DNA of 64,000 bases from contig JAFGVN010000024.1 in NCBI GenBank assembly GCA_016937975.1, forward strand, positions 1-64,000, read 5' to 3'. Of this stretch, positions 17,705-26,357 are shown one piece after another; within the stretch, counting starts at the first letter, position 1, and each line of letters begins with the position of its first letter. This stretch comes from Clostridia bacterium (GTDB taxonomy: Bacteria > Bacillota > Clostridia > Peptostreptococcales > Acidaminobacteraceae). The translations under genes were made by a program, and so were the position numbers. The notes beneath the pieces are model-generated. The model had not been told where the DNA came from. It made no database searches and was given only the letters and a program-made list of their open reading frames with translations.

Positions 17705-19364
17705 GGGCATAAAAGCCTCTGATGGTATCGCCATCGGTGTTGCAAAATGGATTAAAGAAGTAGAAATTGAAATTATTGAAATGTCCTTTATATCAGTAGA
17801 GGACGAAAAATCAAGATATTTAAAGGCCAAAGAGCAAGGCATCATTAGACTTGAAAAACTTAAAGCAGAAACGGCTGAAAAGGTTGGCAGTTATGAAGCT
17901 GAAGTCTTTGAGGCTCACAAGCAGTTGCTCATGGATACGGTTATGGAAAAGGAAATCTTCCAATATCTTGAGAAAGGTCATACCACTGAGTTTGGTTATG
18001 AAACGGTCATAAACAAATACATTAAGATGTTTGAACAAATGGATAATGCCTATATGCGTGAAAGAGCATTGGATTTGAAAGACATTAAAATGAATCAGAT
18101 TCGTATTTTAAATAACGTAGAAGACAACAGTCCTTCTCTTTCAGAAGACATGATCTTAGTGACCTATGATTTAACACCAAGTGAAACTGTTAAAATAAAT
18201 AAAGCACATACCTTAGGTTTTATTACTGAAATTGGAGGTGAGACTTCACATTCAGCTATTATTGCCCGAACAATGGGCATTCCTGCTATTGTAGGTGTAG
18301 GTAAAACCCTTGAGCACATAAAAGATGGCGACGAGTTAATCTTGGATGGCTTAAAAGGTGAAATACACATTAATCCAGATAAAGATTTAAAAGCATCCTA
18401 TCAGGAGATTTTAAAGACTTTGTCAGATGAAAAAGCATCACTTGAAAGTTATAAAAATCAGGCTTCTGTGACCCTGGATGGTCAAGTCATTGAAATTGCA
18501 TGTAATATTGCGAGTGTAGAAGATATGCCCTATGTGCTTGAGTCAAGTGCCGATGGTATCGGTTTGTTCCGTTCTGAATTTTTATATATGAATCGAGATC
18601 ATTATCCAAGTGAAGAGGAACAGTTTGAGGCCTATAAGGCTGTCTTAGAGCAAATGGCACCAAAACCCGTAACCATTAGAACGATGGATGTTGGTGGTGA
18701 TAAGGCTGTTCCCTATATGCAGTTGGAAGAAGAAATGAATCCATTTCTTGGATTTAGAGCCATTAGAATATGTCTGGAAGATCAGGACATGTTTAGAACC
18801 CAATTAAGAGCATTACTTAGAGCTTCAAAATATGGTCGTTTGCGAATCATGTTTCCAATGATTGCTTCATTGGAAGAATTACTTGAAGCGAAAGCAATTT
18901 TGGAAGCTGTAAGCGCAGAAGTCCCCAATGCTTCCTATGAACTTGGTATTATGATTGAAATCCCTGCTGCAGCAATGATTGCTGATTTATTGGCAGAGCA
19001 TGTTGACTTCTTTTCCATTGGAACCAACGACTTGATTCAATATACAACTGCAGTTGATCGTATGAATGCTAAGGTCTCCAAACTTTATTCCCCCTATCAT
19101 CCCGCTTTTATTCGATTATTAGATCGCATCATATCTGCAGGCAATGCAGCGGGCATAGAAGTGGGTATGTGTGGCAACGTAGCGGGCAAACCTGATTTTA
19201 TTCCACTACTTTTGAATATGGGTTTAAAGGAATTCAGTATGAGTCCTGACATGGTTTTAAAGGCGAGAAAGATTGTAAATCACCATCAGCTTAATAAGGA
19301 GCAGGTAAAAGAGATTTATCAATTAAAAAACATCGAAGAAGTGAAAGCATTCTTAAACATATAA
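17697..19364 (+). CDS. ptsI: PTS enzyme I
   Basis: 555 residues, a little shorter than the usual 570. The active His185 lies in GGETSHSAIIARTMGIP. The C-terminal PEP-binding barrel shows DGIGLFRSEFLYM and MVEIPAAA-like motifs (here MIEIPAAA) and FSIGTNDLIQY. It takes phosphate from PEP and hands it to HPr. The gene starts inside ptsH and is followed by a terminator that ends the operon. Confidence 0.97.
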   Translation: MLKGIKASDGIAIGVAKWIKEVEIEIIEMSFISVEDEKSRYLKAKEQGIIRLEKLKAETAEKVGSYEAEVFEAHKQLLMDTVMEKEIFQYLEKGHTTEFGYETVINKYIKMFEQMDNAYMRERALDLKDIKMNQIRILNNVEDNSPSLSEDMILVTYDLTPSETVKINKAHTLGFITEIGGETSHSAIIARTMGIPAIVGVGKTLEHIKDGDELILDGLKGEIHINPDKDLKASYQEILKTLSDEKASLESYKNQASVTLDGQVIEIACNIASVEDMPYVLESSADGIGLFRSEFLYMNRDHYPSEEEQFEAYKAVLEQMAPKPVTIRTMDVGGDKAVPYMQLEEEMNPFLGFRAIRICLEDQDMFRTQLRALLRASKYGRLRIMFPMIASLEELLEAKAILEAVSAEVPNASYELGIMIEIPAAAMIADLLAEHVDFFSIGTNDLIQYTTAVDRMNAKVSKLYSPYHPAFIRLLDRIISAGNAAGIEVGMCGNVAGKPDFIPLLLNMGLKEFSMSPDMVLKARKIVNHHQLNKEQVKEIYQLKNIEEVKAFLNI

Positions 19365-19377
19365 TTCCCTAGTGAAG

Positions 19378-19408
19378 GAAAAGGCATCCCACTGCCTTTT
19401 CTTTTTTT
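19378..19408 (+). terminator. Rho-independent terminator of the PTS operon
   Basis: GAAAAGGCA (19378-19386) pairs with TGCCTTTTC (19393-19401), followed by T7. Confidence 0.9.
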
Positions 19409-19468
19409 GTATGTAAGCTTCTCAAGGTCCTTCTTTTCATGTAAAATATAAAAGAAAAAGAGGTGCTT

Positions 19469-20209
19469 ATGAAAAAGATTATAGGAATTTCTGCGGGACA
19501 GTATTTGATGAAAGACGGTGTTTTCAGCGGCTTTGATCGTACCTATGTGAATCAAGATTATGTTAGATCCATTATTGATGCAGGAGGCATACCCTTAATT
19601 TTGCCTTTAACAGACGATATTGATATTATCAGAGGTTATATGGATATCATAGATGGTTTAGTGCTTTCTGGTGGTCATGATGTTTCACCGCTCATGTATA
19701 ATGAACAACCCAAACCCAAGTTAGGGCCTATTTTGGTATCGAGAGATCTTTTTGACATTCAAATGGTTGAAGAAGCCATGGAAAGACATCTTCCAATATT
19801 GGGCATCTGTAGGGGGCATCAAATTCTTAATGTTGCTTTAGGTGGGACTTTGTATCAAGACCTTTCCTATAAAAGTGATGATATTTTAAAGCACAATCAG
19901 GAACAAGATCCAAGAACCGTGTCCCATGAAGTTAAATTAACCAGTAATTCCATTTTGTTTGATTTGTTTAAGGCCCATCGTATTGGTGTGAATTCTTATC
20001 ATCATTTGGCTATTAAGGATTTGGCAGATGGCTTCAAAATAACAGCAGTATCAGATGATGGTGTGATTGAAGGCATAGAGCATGTGGATCGAGATTTTGT
20101 TCTTGGTGTACAGTGGCATCCTGAAATGATGTCATCAGTAGATAAGGAAATGGCAATGTTGTTTAAGGCTTTAGTTGAAGCTGCAGAGGAGAACTCATAT
20201 GAAAGTTAA
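19469..20209 (+). CDS. Class I glutamine amidotransferase, gamma-Glu-GABA hydrolase family
   Basis: 246 residues of the peptidase C26/PuuD family. The nucleophile Cys lies in LGICRGHQILNVALGG, and the partner His and Glu lie in GVQWHPEM. The family hydrolyses gamma-glutamyl bonds, for example in putrescine breakdown, but no polyamine genes are adjacent. The ATG at 19469 after AGAGG is preferred to an upstream GTG at 19463. It overlaps the downstream ferredoxin gene by 11 bases. Confidence 0.88.
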   Translation: MKKIIGISAGQYLMKDGVFSGFDRTYVNQDYVRSIIDAGGIPLILPLTDDIDIIRGYMDIIDGLVLSGGHDVSPLMYNEQPKPKLGPILVSRDLFDIQMVEEAMERHLPILGICRGHQILNVALGGTLYQDLSYKSDDILKHNQEQDPRTVSHEVKLTSNSILFDLFKAHRIGVNSYHHLAIKDLADGFKITAVSDDGVIEGIEHVDRDFVLGVQWHPEMMSSVDKEMAMLFKALVEAAEENSYES

Positions 20210-20363
20210 TGACAGTAAATGTGTAGGTTGTGGAATTTGCAGTGAAACTTGTCCTGTTGATGCGATTGAATTTAAAAACAATAAGGCTGAAATAATAACC
20301 ACAAGATGTATTAAATGTAGAATGTGTATGGTTGCTTGTGCCCATAAGGCGATTAGTATGTAA
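20199..20363 (+). CDS. 2[4Fe-4S] ferredoxin
   Basis: 54 residues with two cluster-binding motifs, CVGCGICSETCP and CIKCRMCMVACA. The second ends in CA where CP is usual. It is a typical small clostridial low-potential electron carrier. AGAGGA at 20185-20190 supports the ATG at 20199; an upstream ATG at 20175 is less likely. It is translationally coupled to the amidotransferase and ends on a terminator. The redox partner is unknown. Confidence 0.92.
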   Translation: MKVNDSKCVGCGICSETCPVDAIEFKNNKAEIITTRCIKCRMCMVACAHKAISM

Positions 20364-20384
20364 GACTCTTTTAGAGTCTTTTTC
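20362..20384 (+). terminator. Rho-independent terminator
   Basis: AAGACTCT (20362-20369), loop TTT, AGAGTCTT (20373-20380), then T residues. Confidence 0.88.
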
Positions 20385-20458
20385 ATTGTTCAGTGATGCT
20401 GCTGAATAATTGTGACTATAAGCGTCTCATAACGCGTTTATAATAGGATTACTTGACC

Positions 20459-20486
20459 TTGACAAGGCCCTGATATTTGTTAAGAT
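20459..20486 (+). promoter_or_regulatory. Probable sigma-A promoter
   Basis: TTGACA (20459-20464), a 16-base spacer and TAAGAT (20481-20486), 28 bases before the permease start. Confidence 0.55.
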
Positions 20487-20513
20487 GAACATGTTAAGAA
20501 AGATGAGGTAAAT

Positions 20514-20990
20514 ATGTTAAACGGTTTTCTATATTTTGTTGTATTGTTTTTCTTGTTGTTTTCTCTAGTGAAAGATGGCAAAAAGACAAAAATGGCATTG
20601 AAAAAAGCATGGAAATCCATGATGAAAAACATCATGATGATCATGGGTATGATGATCTTAATGGGGGTTGTTTTTAAAGTAATCGATCCTGAAACCATAG
20701 GGAGTTTTTTCGGAAAGGAATCAGGTCTCTTCGGTATTTTTGCAGGACTTGGGATAGGCTCTTTTGCTTTTATACCAAGTTTTATCGCTTTCCCTCTAGG
20801 TGCGCAACTCATTGAAAATGGTGCAGGATACCCACAAGTGGCAGGGTTTATTTCTTCACTGATGGGCGTTGGACTCATTAGTATCACTATGGAAGTTGAG
20901 TACTTTGGGAAGCAGGCTGCGATTACTAGAAATGCATTTGCAGTTCTAGCAAGTGTTGTATTTGTTGTATTGGTGGGTGTAATCATATGA
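20514..20990 (+). CDS. Half-size permease, ArsP/DUF318-like (subunit 1)
   Basis: 158 residues, hydrophobic, about four membrane segments. The glycine-rich stretch with IPSFIAFPLGAQLIENGAG and GLISITMEVEYFG resembles one half of the DUF318/ArsP permease family (PF03773). Full-length members have about 300 residues with two related halves; here the halves are two genes joined by an ATGA overlap. A substrate such as an organoarsenical or metal cannot be inferred. Confidence 0.75.
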   Translation: MLNGFLYFVVLFFLLFSLVKDGKKTKMALKKAWKSMMKNIMMIMGMMILMGVVFKVIDPETIGSFFGKESGLFGIFAGLGIGSFAFIPSFIAFPLGAQLIENGAGYPQVAGFISSLMGVGLISITMEVEYFGKQAAITRNAFAVLASVVFVVLVGVII

Positions 20991-21523
20991 AAAAGTTTTA
21001 CTCCAATAATAAATTATTGATCATTGCATTAGTTTTACTTTTAGGTTTATTTCTTTTTGATTCAAACAAGGGAATTGAAGCTACGAAAAGTGCTGTATAT
21101 AATTTCAAATCCGTGGGAATGATTTTGCCTCCTATATTCATTTTAATAGGTTTATTGGATGTTTGGGTTCCTAAAGAAGTGATGGTAAAGTTTATGGGCC
21201 ATGGCAGTGGCTTAAAAGGTGGTGCCATTGCAGTATTTTTAGGCGCTGTTGGTGCAGGTCCCCTGGTTGTTTCATTTCCTATTGCGGCACTTCTTATTAA
21301 AAAAGGTGCAAGACTCGCTTATGTTTTCTTGTTTTTAGGTGCATGGACCAGTGTAAAACTTCCAATCTTTATGTTCGAACTGGCAAACTTTGGATATAAG
21401 TTCACAACTTTACATGTGATTTCATCTATGACGATTTATTATATAGGTGCAATTATTTTGGAAAAAACCATGTCTCCAAAGGCAAAAGCAATAATGGAAG
21501 AAAAAGCCAATAAATATGCTTAA
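20987..21523 (+). CDS. Half-size permease, ArsP/DUF318-like (subunit 2)
   Basis: 178 residues, about five membrane segments. The block GAVGAGPLVVSFPIAALLIK matches the conserved gate region of DUF318 permeases and mirrors the PSFIAFPLGAQL region of the preceding gene, suggesting a two-subunit transporter with inverted halves. The ATG overlaps the upstream stop. A terminator follows. Confidence 0.75.
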   Translation: MKKFYSNNKLLIIALVLLLGLFLFDSNKGIEATKSAVYNFKSVGMILPPIFILIGLLDVWVPKEVMVKFMGHGSGLKGGAIAVFLGAVGAGPLVVSFPIAALLIKKGARLAYVFLFLGAWTSVKLPIFMFELANFGYKFTTLHVISSMTIYYIGAIILEKTMSPKAKAIMEEKANKYA

Positions 21524-21526
21524 AGG

Positions 21527-21550
21527 AACACGTCTAGGACGTGTTTTTTT
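21527..21550 (+). terminator. Rho-independent terminator
   Basis: AACACGTC (21527-21534), loop TAG, GACGTGTT (21538-21545), then T residues. Confidence 0.9.
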
Positions 21551-21675
21551 GAAACCCCTTGTTTTCCATTATAAACCCTTGTTAATACTTGGTAAATTTT
21601 CGATTTGAATCACTTAACTGTTCTTTTAAAAGTTGTGTTTTTATATTATACTAAAAAGGTATGTAGGAGGATGGG

Positions 21676-23529
21676 ATGAAAAAATATCATGTTATAAATT
21701 TATTGGCTTTGGTTATTGCCGGCACTTTGTTGTTTGGATTAAGTATTGCTAAAAACGGCTTTGAAATTGTTTTGCTTGGGGAATTAATGGCAACTGTTTT
21801 CGTTGTGTCATTGATTACTTTTATACCCATTAAAGATACGATAAAGGGTATTATATTGCCACTTGCTGTGGTGATTATGGGTTCTGTTATGATTGTAACG
21901 AGAGACAACTCTTTTATATTTTTAATGTTTTATGTTATGGCTGTTGCCATGTCAACAGTATACTTTAAGAGACATATCTTTTTGGCGGTATCTATTGTTG
22001 CTGGTATTGCTGCATTTTCAACTTATTTTTATGATCCAGAACATTTCATTGCCATTAGAACTACAGGGTATGATTTGGGACTAAGTGCACTTATTATGGC
22101 TGGTGCAACCATATTATTATTCATTGGTGTTAGAAAAGGGAGCATAACTGCTGAAACCGCTGAGGAGAATAAAACACAGTCTGACAAGTTATTAGTTGAA
22201 TTGGAAAATAAAATTAAACAATTAGAAGACACTTCATATGAAATTCAGAAAAGTGTTGGGGATATTACCATGCGTAGTATCAGCACAAAGGAAAAAAGTG
22301 CTTCTGTTCAACAAAGTGTACAAAACATCATCAATGTGATCGGTGTTCAAGCTGAACACATAGAATCTATTAGTGGTGATGTTGTCAGTGCATCAAGTGA
22401 TTTGGATGCAACTAGAATTTTAGCTCAAACTGTAGATGCCATCAAAGATGAAGCCACAGTGAGTTTAAAAAATTTCTCATCAGATTTTGAACATTTAAAC
22501 CATGCCATGACAGCTATTCATGAGGCGCTTTATTCTTCTAAGGATGTTGTAGACTTATTAAACAGCAATATGAAGGATGTAACCAATGCCTTGTCTGGTA
22601 TTACAAACATAGCAGAACAAACAAATTTACTTGCTTTAAATGCATCCATTGAATCGGCAAGGGCTGGTGAGGCCGGTAGAGGTTTTGCAGTTGTAGCCAA
22701 TGAAATTAGAAAATTGGCAGAAGAAACGTCTGTAATGGTTCAAACCATTAGTACAGTGATTACAAACTTAATTAACAATACGGATAAAGCCAAAACTCAG
22801 GTAGATCATGGTATCGAAGCTGTAGATGTGGGTAATCATACCATCTCACAGGCGAATCAATCCTTAAATGTTGTGACACAAGGTTTTACACATATCGGTA
22901 CAACGATTCAGGAAGAGAACGAGAGTATCATGTCTATTGCTGAATTCATGACCAAAATCAGTTCTAATTTACAAGAGTTTACGGCTCTATCTCAAGAACA
23001 AGCTGCTGCAAGTACGATTATTTCTGATGAAGTCTTAAGCCAACATGAAGAAATGGAGGCCATTAGCCATTCCGTTGAGCGTTTAAACATGCTAAGTAAG
23101 ATGCTAGATGGTCATGAAATGGTTTTAGATGGTATGTTTGACTGGTCAGATAAATTATCTGTAAAGAATCAAACCATTGACAATCAGCATAAGAAACTCT
23201 TGAATATTGGTTCAAAACTAGAAATGTTCAGCAAGAAAACATACAAGGATCAAGAAGAATTTTTAGCGCTAATTAACGAATTAAAGGAATATACGGTTTA
23301 TCACTTTAATGCAGAAGAAGAGATTATGGCAAAGGCTGGTTATCCTAATTTAGCTTCTCATAAAAAAGTTCATGAAAAATTTGTAGCTCAAGTCACTTCC
23401 ATGGATTTTGCTTCCTTTGATTTTAAGGATGCAAAAGCACTGAAGGATTTGTTGATTTTTATTTCTGAATGGATTATCAAGCACATAGGTCAGACGGATA
23501 TGGGCTATGTAGATTATGTAAAAAATTAG
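21676..23529 (+). CDS. Chemoreceptor with C-terminal hemerythrin domain
   Basis: 617 residues. About six membrane helices (residues 7-150) with almost no extracellular domain; no HAMP is obvious. Then a cytoplasmic MCP signalling domain whose hairpin tip reads [26 protein letters not shown], in two adjoining parts. A bacteriohemerythrin domain (about 490-617) follows, with iron ligands in [23 protein letters not shown] and [10 protein letters not shown]. The di-iron site binds O2, so the receptor probably senses oxygen inside the cell, as in DcrH of Desulfovibrio. AGGAGG precedes the start and a terminator follows. No che genes are nearby. Confidence 0.92.
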   Translation: MKKYHVINLLALVIAGTLLFGLSIAKNGFEIVLLGELMATVFVVSLITFIPIKDTIKGIILPLAVVIMGSVMIVTRDNSFIFLMFYVMAVAMSTVYFKRHIFLAVSIVAGIAAFSTYFYDPEHFIAIRTTGYDLGLSALIMAGATILLFIGVRKGSITAETAEENKTQSDKLLVELENKIKQLEDTSYEIQKSVGDITMRSISTKEKSASVQQSVQNIINVIGVQAEHIESISGDVVSASSDLDATRILAQTVDAIKDEATVSLKNFSSDFEHLNHAMTAIHEALYSSKDVVDLLNSNMKDVTNALSGITNIAEQTNLLALNASIESARAGEAGRGFAVVANEIRKLAEETSVMVQTISTVITNLINNTDKAKTQVDHGIEAVDVGNHTISQANQSLNVVTQGFTHIGTTIQEENESIMSIAEFMTKISSNLQEFTALSQEQAAASTIISDEVLSQHEEMEAISHSVERLNMLSKMLDGHEMVLDGMFDWSDKLSVKNQTIDNQHKKLLNIGSKLEMFSKKTYKDQEEFLALINELKEYTVYHFNAEEEIMAKAGYPNLASHKKVHEKFVAQVTSMDFASFDFKDAKALKDLLIFISEWIIKHIGQTDMGYVDYVKN

Positions 23530-23554
23530 TATGACATTTGTCATACTTTTTCTT
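23528..23554 (+). terminator. Rho-independent terminator
   Basis: AGTATGACA (23528-23536) pairs with TGTCATACT (23539-23547), then a T-rich tail; it overlaps the receptor stop codon. Confidence 0.88.
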
Positions 23555-23608
23555 TTTCCTATAAAAATTATAAGCTAAAATAGACTTATAACTGAGATTG
23601 GAGACTTT

Positions 23609-24016
23609 ATGAAAATACTGGTGAGGATATTTATAAGTTTAATTGGTCTTTTGATGATTATTTACTTTGTTGGTGGTCCCATTTTGTATTGGGTTGGTGA
23701 TGAAACCTTTGCAAATGTAACTTCCTTTAGGAGAGAAGGGGGTGAAATGGATATCGCCATTAGAAACACCTACAAATATGGCATTGGTTATGAATTTACA
23801 GTAAATGGCCAGCTTTTTAGCGGAACATCAACGGTTATTGGAGATTCCATATATGTGAAAGGCAGTGATCAATGGACGATTGTGGTCAAATACTTAAAAT
23901 CCTTCCCTAAAATTAATTTGCCAAAAGATGATACAAAATTCTCCATAGGCAATGTTATAGGAACTTTACTGGGTTTGTTTGTTATTTATGCTGTGAATCA
24001 AAAAAATAACAATTAA
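23609..24016 (+). CDS. Small membrane protein, DUF3592-like
   Basis: 135 residues with one N-terminal helix (about 5-28), a beta-rich middle (YGIGYEFTVNGQLFSGTS) and one C-terminal helix (about 112-128). The middle resembles DUF3592 proteins, which have no assigned function. GGAG at 23599-23602 supports the start. It stands alone between a terminator and the SAM riboswitch. Confidence 0.65.
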   Translation: MKILVRIFISLIGLLMIIYFVGGPILYWVGDETFANVTSFRREGGEMDIAIRNTYKYGIGYEFTVNGQLFSGTSTVIGDSIYVKGSDQWTIVVKYLKSFPKINLPKDDTKFSIGNVIGTLLGLFVIYAVNQKNNN

Positions 24017-24020
24017 AGGC

Positions 24021-24050
24021 TTGACTATATATACTTAAATAGTATACAAT
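24021..24050 (+). promoter_or_regulatory. Promoter of the SAM-riboswitch transcript
   Basis: TTGACT (24021-24026) with TATACA (24043-24048, 16-base spacer) or TACAAT (24045-24050, 18-base spacer), about 20 bases before the aptamer. Confidence 0.6.
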
Positions 24051-24069
24051 GCATTCAACAACTAAATAG

Positions 24070-24219
24070 CTCTTATCAAGAGTGGTGGAGGGACTGGCCC
24101 TGTGAAACCCGGCAACTTACTTTATAGTCAAGTGCTAAATCCTGCAGCTTATGCTGATAGATAAGGAAAAAACAATTTGTATTGCCTTGGTTATTTCTTT
24201 ATTGAAATAACCTTTTTTT
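24070..24219 (+). promoter_or_regulatory. SAM-I (S-box) riboswitch with terminator
   Basis: The aptamer spans about 24070-24165. P1 is CTTATC with GATAAG, and the S-box core GTGGTGGAGGGACTGGCCC with GTGAAACCCGGCAAC is clear. The downstream terminator GGTTATTTC (24189-24197) with GAAATAACC (24204-24212) and T7 switches transcription off when S-adenosylmethionine is abundant. The element is intact although the gene behind it is dead. Confidence 0.95.
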
Positions 24220-24310
24220 GTTGAATTTTATGAGAGATAACCCATGGAATTTCAGTAGTACTTAGCAAATTATTTTTCCTAACAACATTTTTAAAAACAA
24301 GGAGGATAAA

Positions 24311-25303
24311 ATGAGTAAAAAATTGAGAACAGAAACATTATGTATTCACGGCGGTTATAAGGCATCTAATGGAGAAGCACAGGTTCTGCCTATTACACAA
24401 AGCACAACTTTTAGACATGATTCACCAGAACATTTGGCAGATTTGTTTGACCTTAAAGAATTAGGTTGGATATACAGTCGAATTGCCAATCCAACTGTAA
24501 GCCATCTGGAAGAAAAAAAAAACAAACTAGAAGGTGGTGTTGGTGCTTTGGCATTTGGTTCAGGTCAAGCAGCTGTTACAGCAACCCTTCTTACCTTATG
24601 TCAAAAGGGTGATCATGTCATAGCATCTACACATCTTTATGGTGGTACGGTGAACTTGTTTAAGACTTCCTTGAAAAGATTGGGCATTGAAGTAACTTTT
24701 GTAGAACCTACTGCAAGCTATGAAGAGATAGAAGTACAAATCAAAGAAAAAACAAAAAATATATATGGCGAAACCATAGGAAATCCCAATCTAAATGTTT
24801 AGGATTTTGAGAAGTTCTCAACCCTTGCAAAAAAGCACAACATTGCATTTGTTGTAGACAATACCTTTGCAACACCAGTGCTGTTTAAGCCCTTTGAACA
24901 TGGTGCCAATATTGTCATTCATTCAGCAACTCAATACATTGATGATAAATTTAAGATGCCTCATTCAAGGTTTTCGACCATCTTCTGGAGAGATATGGAA
25001 AAGGTCTTTGAACTGGATGTTCTTGCGGACTCATTGGAAACAGGTGCTTCAATTATTGTTAGCCGTGATCTCAAGCAAATTTTCATAGCCGGACATCCAG
25101 AATATAACCAGGAAACTTTGGCAGGAGAATATTTAAGAGATTATGAAAAGGGATTGGACCAAGAGCTTCCAAAAAACTATTATAAAGAGGATGATATTAG
25201 AAATTCAGTTGAGATGAACTGGAGAGGGCATTCTCATTTGCTCTTTGCCAATTGGATAAATTATTGTGTATACCAAATAACACCTTACAATTGGATTTTT
25301 TAG
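24311..25303 (+). pseudogene. metY-metA in-frame deletion fusion with internal stop
   Basis: The first 200 or so codons encode the N-terminal half of O-acetylhomoserine sulfhydrylase (MetY: TETLCIHGGY, FGSGQAAVTATLL, HLYGGTVNLF). An in-frame TAG at 24800-24802 replaces the Leu of the usual NPALNVLDF. The frame then continues as MetY up to HSATQYIDD, where the PLP lysine should stand but Gln is found. At about 24941-24955 it changes, in the same frame, into the C-terminal part of homoserine O-acyltransferase MetA (KMPHSRF, FIAGHPEYNQETL with His and Glu of the triad, NYCVYQITPYN). The missing DNA must have held the metY 3' half and the metA 5' half, including its catalytic Cys. No function is expected. 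Confidence 0.9.
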
Positions 25304-25368
25304 GCATTAATTTCATTATTTGAAATAACTATGCTTAAGCTCCTCATTATACAGAATTTCTATTTTAC

Positions 25369-25399
25369 ACCTAATCCGTATATGTATATTATATTAGGT
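25369..25399. promoter_or_regulatory. Inverted repeat upstream of the solute transporter
   Basis: ACCTAAT (25369-25375) and ATTAGGT (25393-25399) are separated by 17 AT-rich bases that could hold a -10 element. It is a possible operator of the transporter operon. Confidence 0.35.
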
Positions 25400-25424
25400 A
25401 ATGGAGTTTTATTAAGGAGGAAGT

Positions 25425-26357
25425 ATGAAAAAGATTTTAGTTTTAATAATAATGGTTGCATTAATGTTTTCAACATTTATCGCTTGTGACAAAGAAGAGG
25501 CAAAAGGAAAAGGTCCAGTTACAGTTGCAACTATGATTGATTCAGAAGGTGCCATTTTAGGGAACATGCTCTTAACGATCTTATCTGAAAACGGCTTTGA
25601 GACTGTAGACAAAATTGGCTTAGGTACACCTGATATTTTAAGAAAAGCTTTGGAAACAGATGAAGTAGATTTAGTGATTGATTATACGGGTTCAGGTCAA
25701 TATTACGGTGCGGTTGCAGATGCTGAAGTTTGGTCAGATCCTGCTTTGGGATACCAGGCGACCTATGACTTTGACATGGAAACAAACAACATTATTTGGT
25801 TATCTCCTGCACCTGCAAACAATACTGAAATGTTGGCCGTAAAAAAGGAATTTGCAGAAGCAAATCAATTGAAAACCATGGCTGATTTCGCCAATTATGT
25901 TAATCAAGGTGGAGAAGTTATGTTAATTGCAAGCTCTAGCTTTGCTTCCAATGAATTAGGTTTGGTGGGTTATCAGAATGCATATGGTTTCGAATTGACC
26001 AATGATCAAATGATTGTACTATCCCATGGGAATACTGCAGAAATGCTTAAGGCACTTTATGATGGTACTAATGGTGTTAATGTTTCTTTAGTATATGGTA
26101 CAGATGGATCTTTGAAGGAAATGGAAATGGTTGTATTGGAAGATCCTGAAAATGTACCGCCAGTATATTTACCTACACCTGTTTTAAGAGGTGAATTAGT
26201 GGAGCAGTATCCTGAATTGGAAACAATGTTTAAAGCAGTATTTGATACTTTAACCTTGGAAACATTGCAAACTTTGAATGCAAAAGTTGCATTTGATGGA
26301 GAAGACGCAAAAACAGTAGCAGATGCATACTTAAAGGAAAAAGGATTTATTAAATAA
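25425..26357 (+). CDS. Compatible-solute ABC transporter binding lipoprotein, OsmF/OpuC type
   Basis: 310 residues with a lipoprotein signal (Cys21 in TFIACDKE) and a quaternary-amine binding fold like OsmF/OpuBC (VATMIDSEGAILGNML, VDLVIDYTGSGQYYG). It should capture glycine betaine, choline or a related solute outside the membrane. AAGGAGG precedes the ATG. It begins a four-gene transporter operon in the order binding protein, permease, ATPase, permease, the same set as yehZ-yehY-yehX-yehW in E. coli, with matching gene lengths. Confidence 0.9.
   Translation: MKKILVLIIMVALMFSTFIACDKEEAKGKGPVTVATMIDSEGAILGNMLLTILSENGFETVDKIGLGTPDILRKALETDEVDLVIDYTGSGQYYGAVADAEVWSDPALGYQATYDFDMETNNIIWLSPAPANNTEMLAVKKEFAEANQLKTMADFANYVNQGGEVMLIASSSFASNELGLVGYQNAYGFELTNDQMIVLSHGNTAEMLKALYDGTNGVNVSLVYGTDGSLKEMEMVVLEDPENVPPVYLPTPVLRGELVEQYPELETMFKAVFDTLTLETLQTLNAKVAFDGEDAKTVADAYLKEKGFIK

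Noticed and set aside
20480-20986. A 168-residue reverse-strand frame opposite the permease gene.
   Set aside because: It is the shadow of a clear membrane-protein gene, with no ribosome-binding site or recognisable protein.
24800-24802. The TAG in the metY part as pyrrolysine or programmed read-through.
   Set aside because: It stands at an ordinary Leu position, the PLP lysine is also lost, and the frame runs into metA; decay is simpler.
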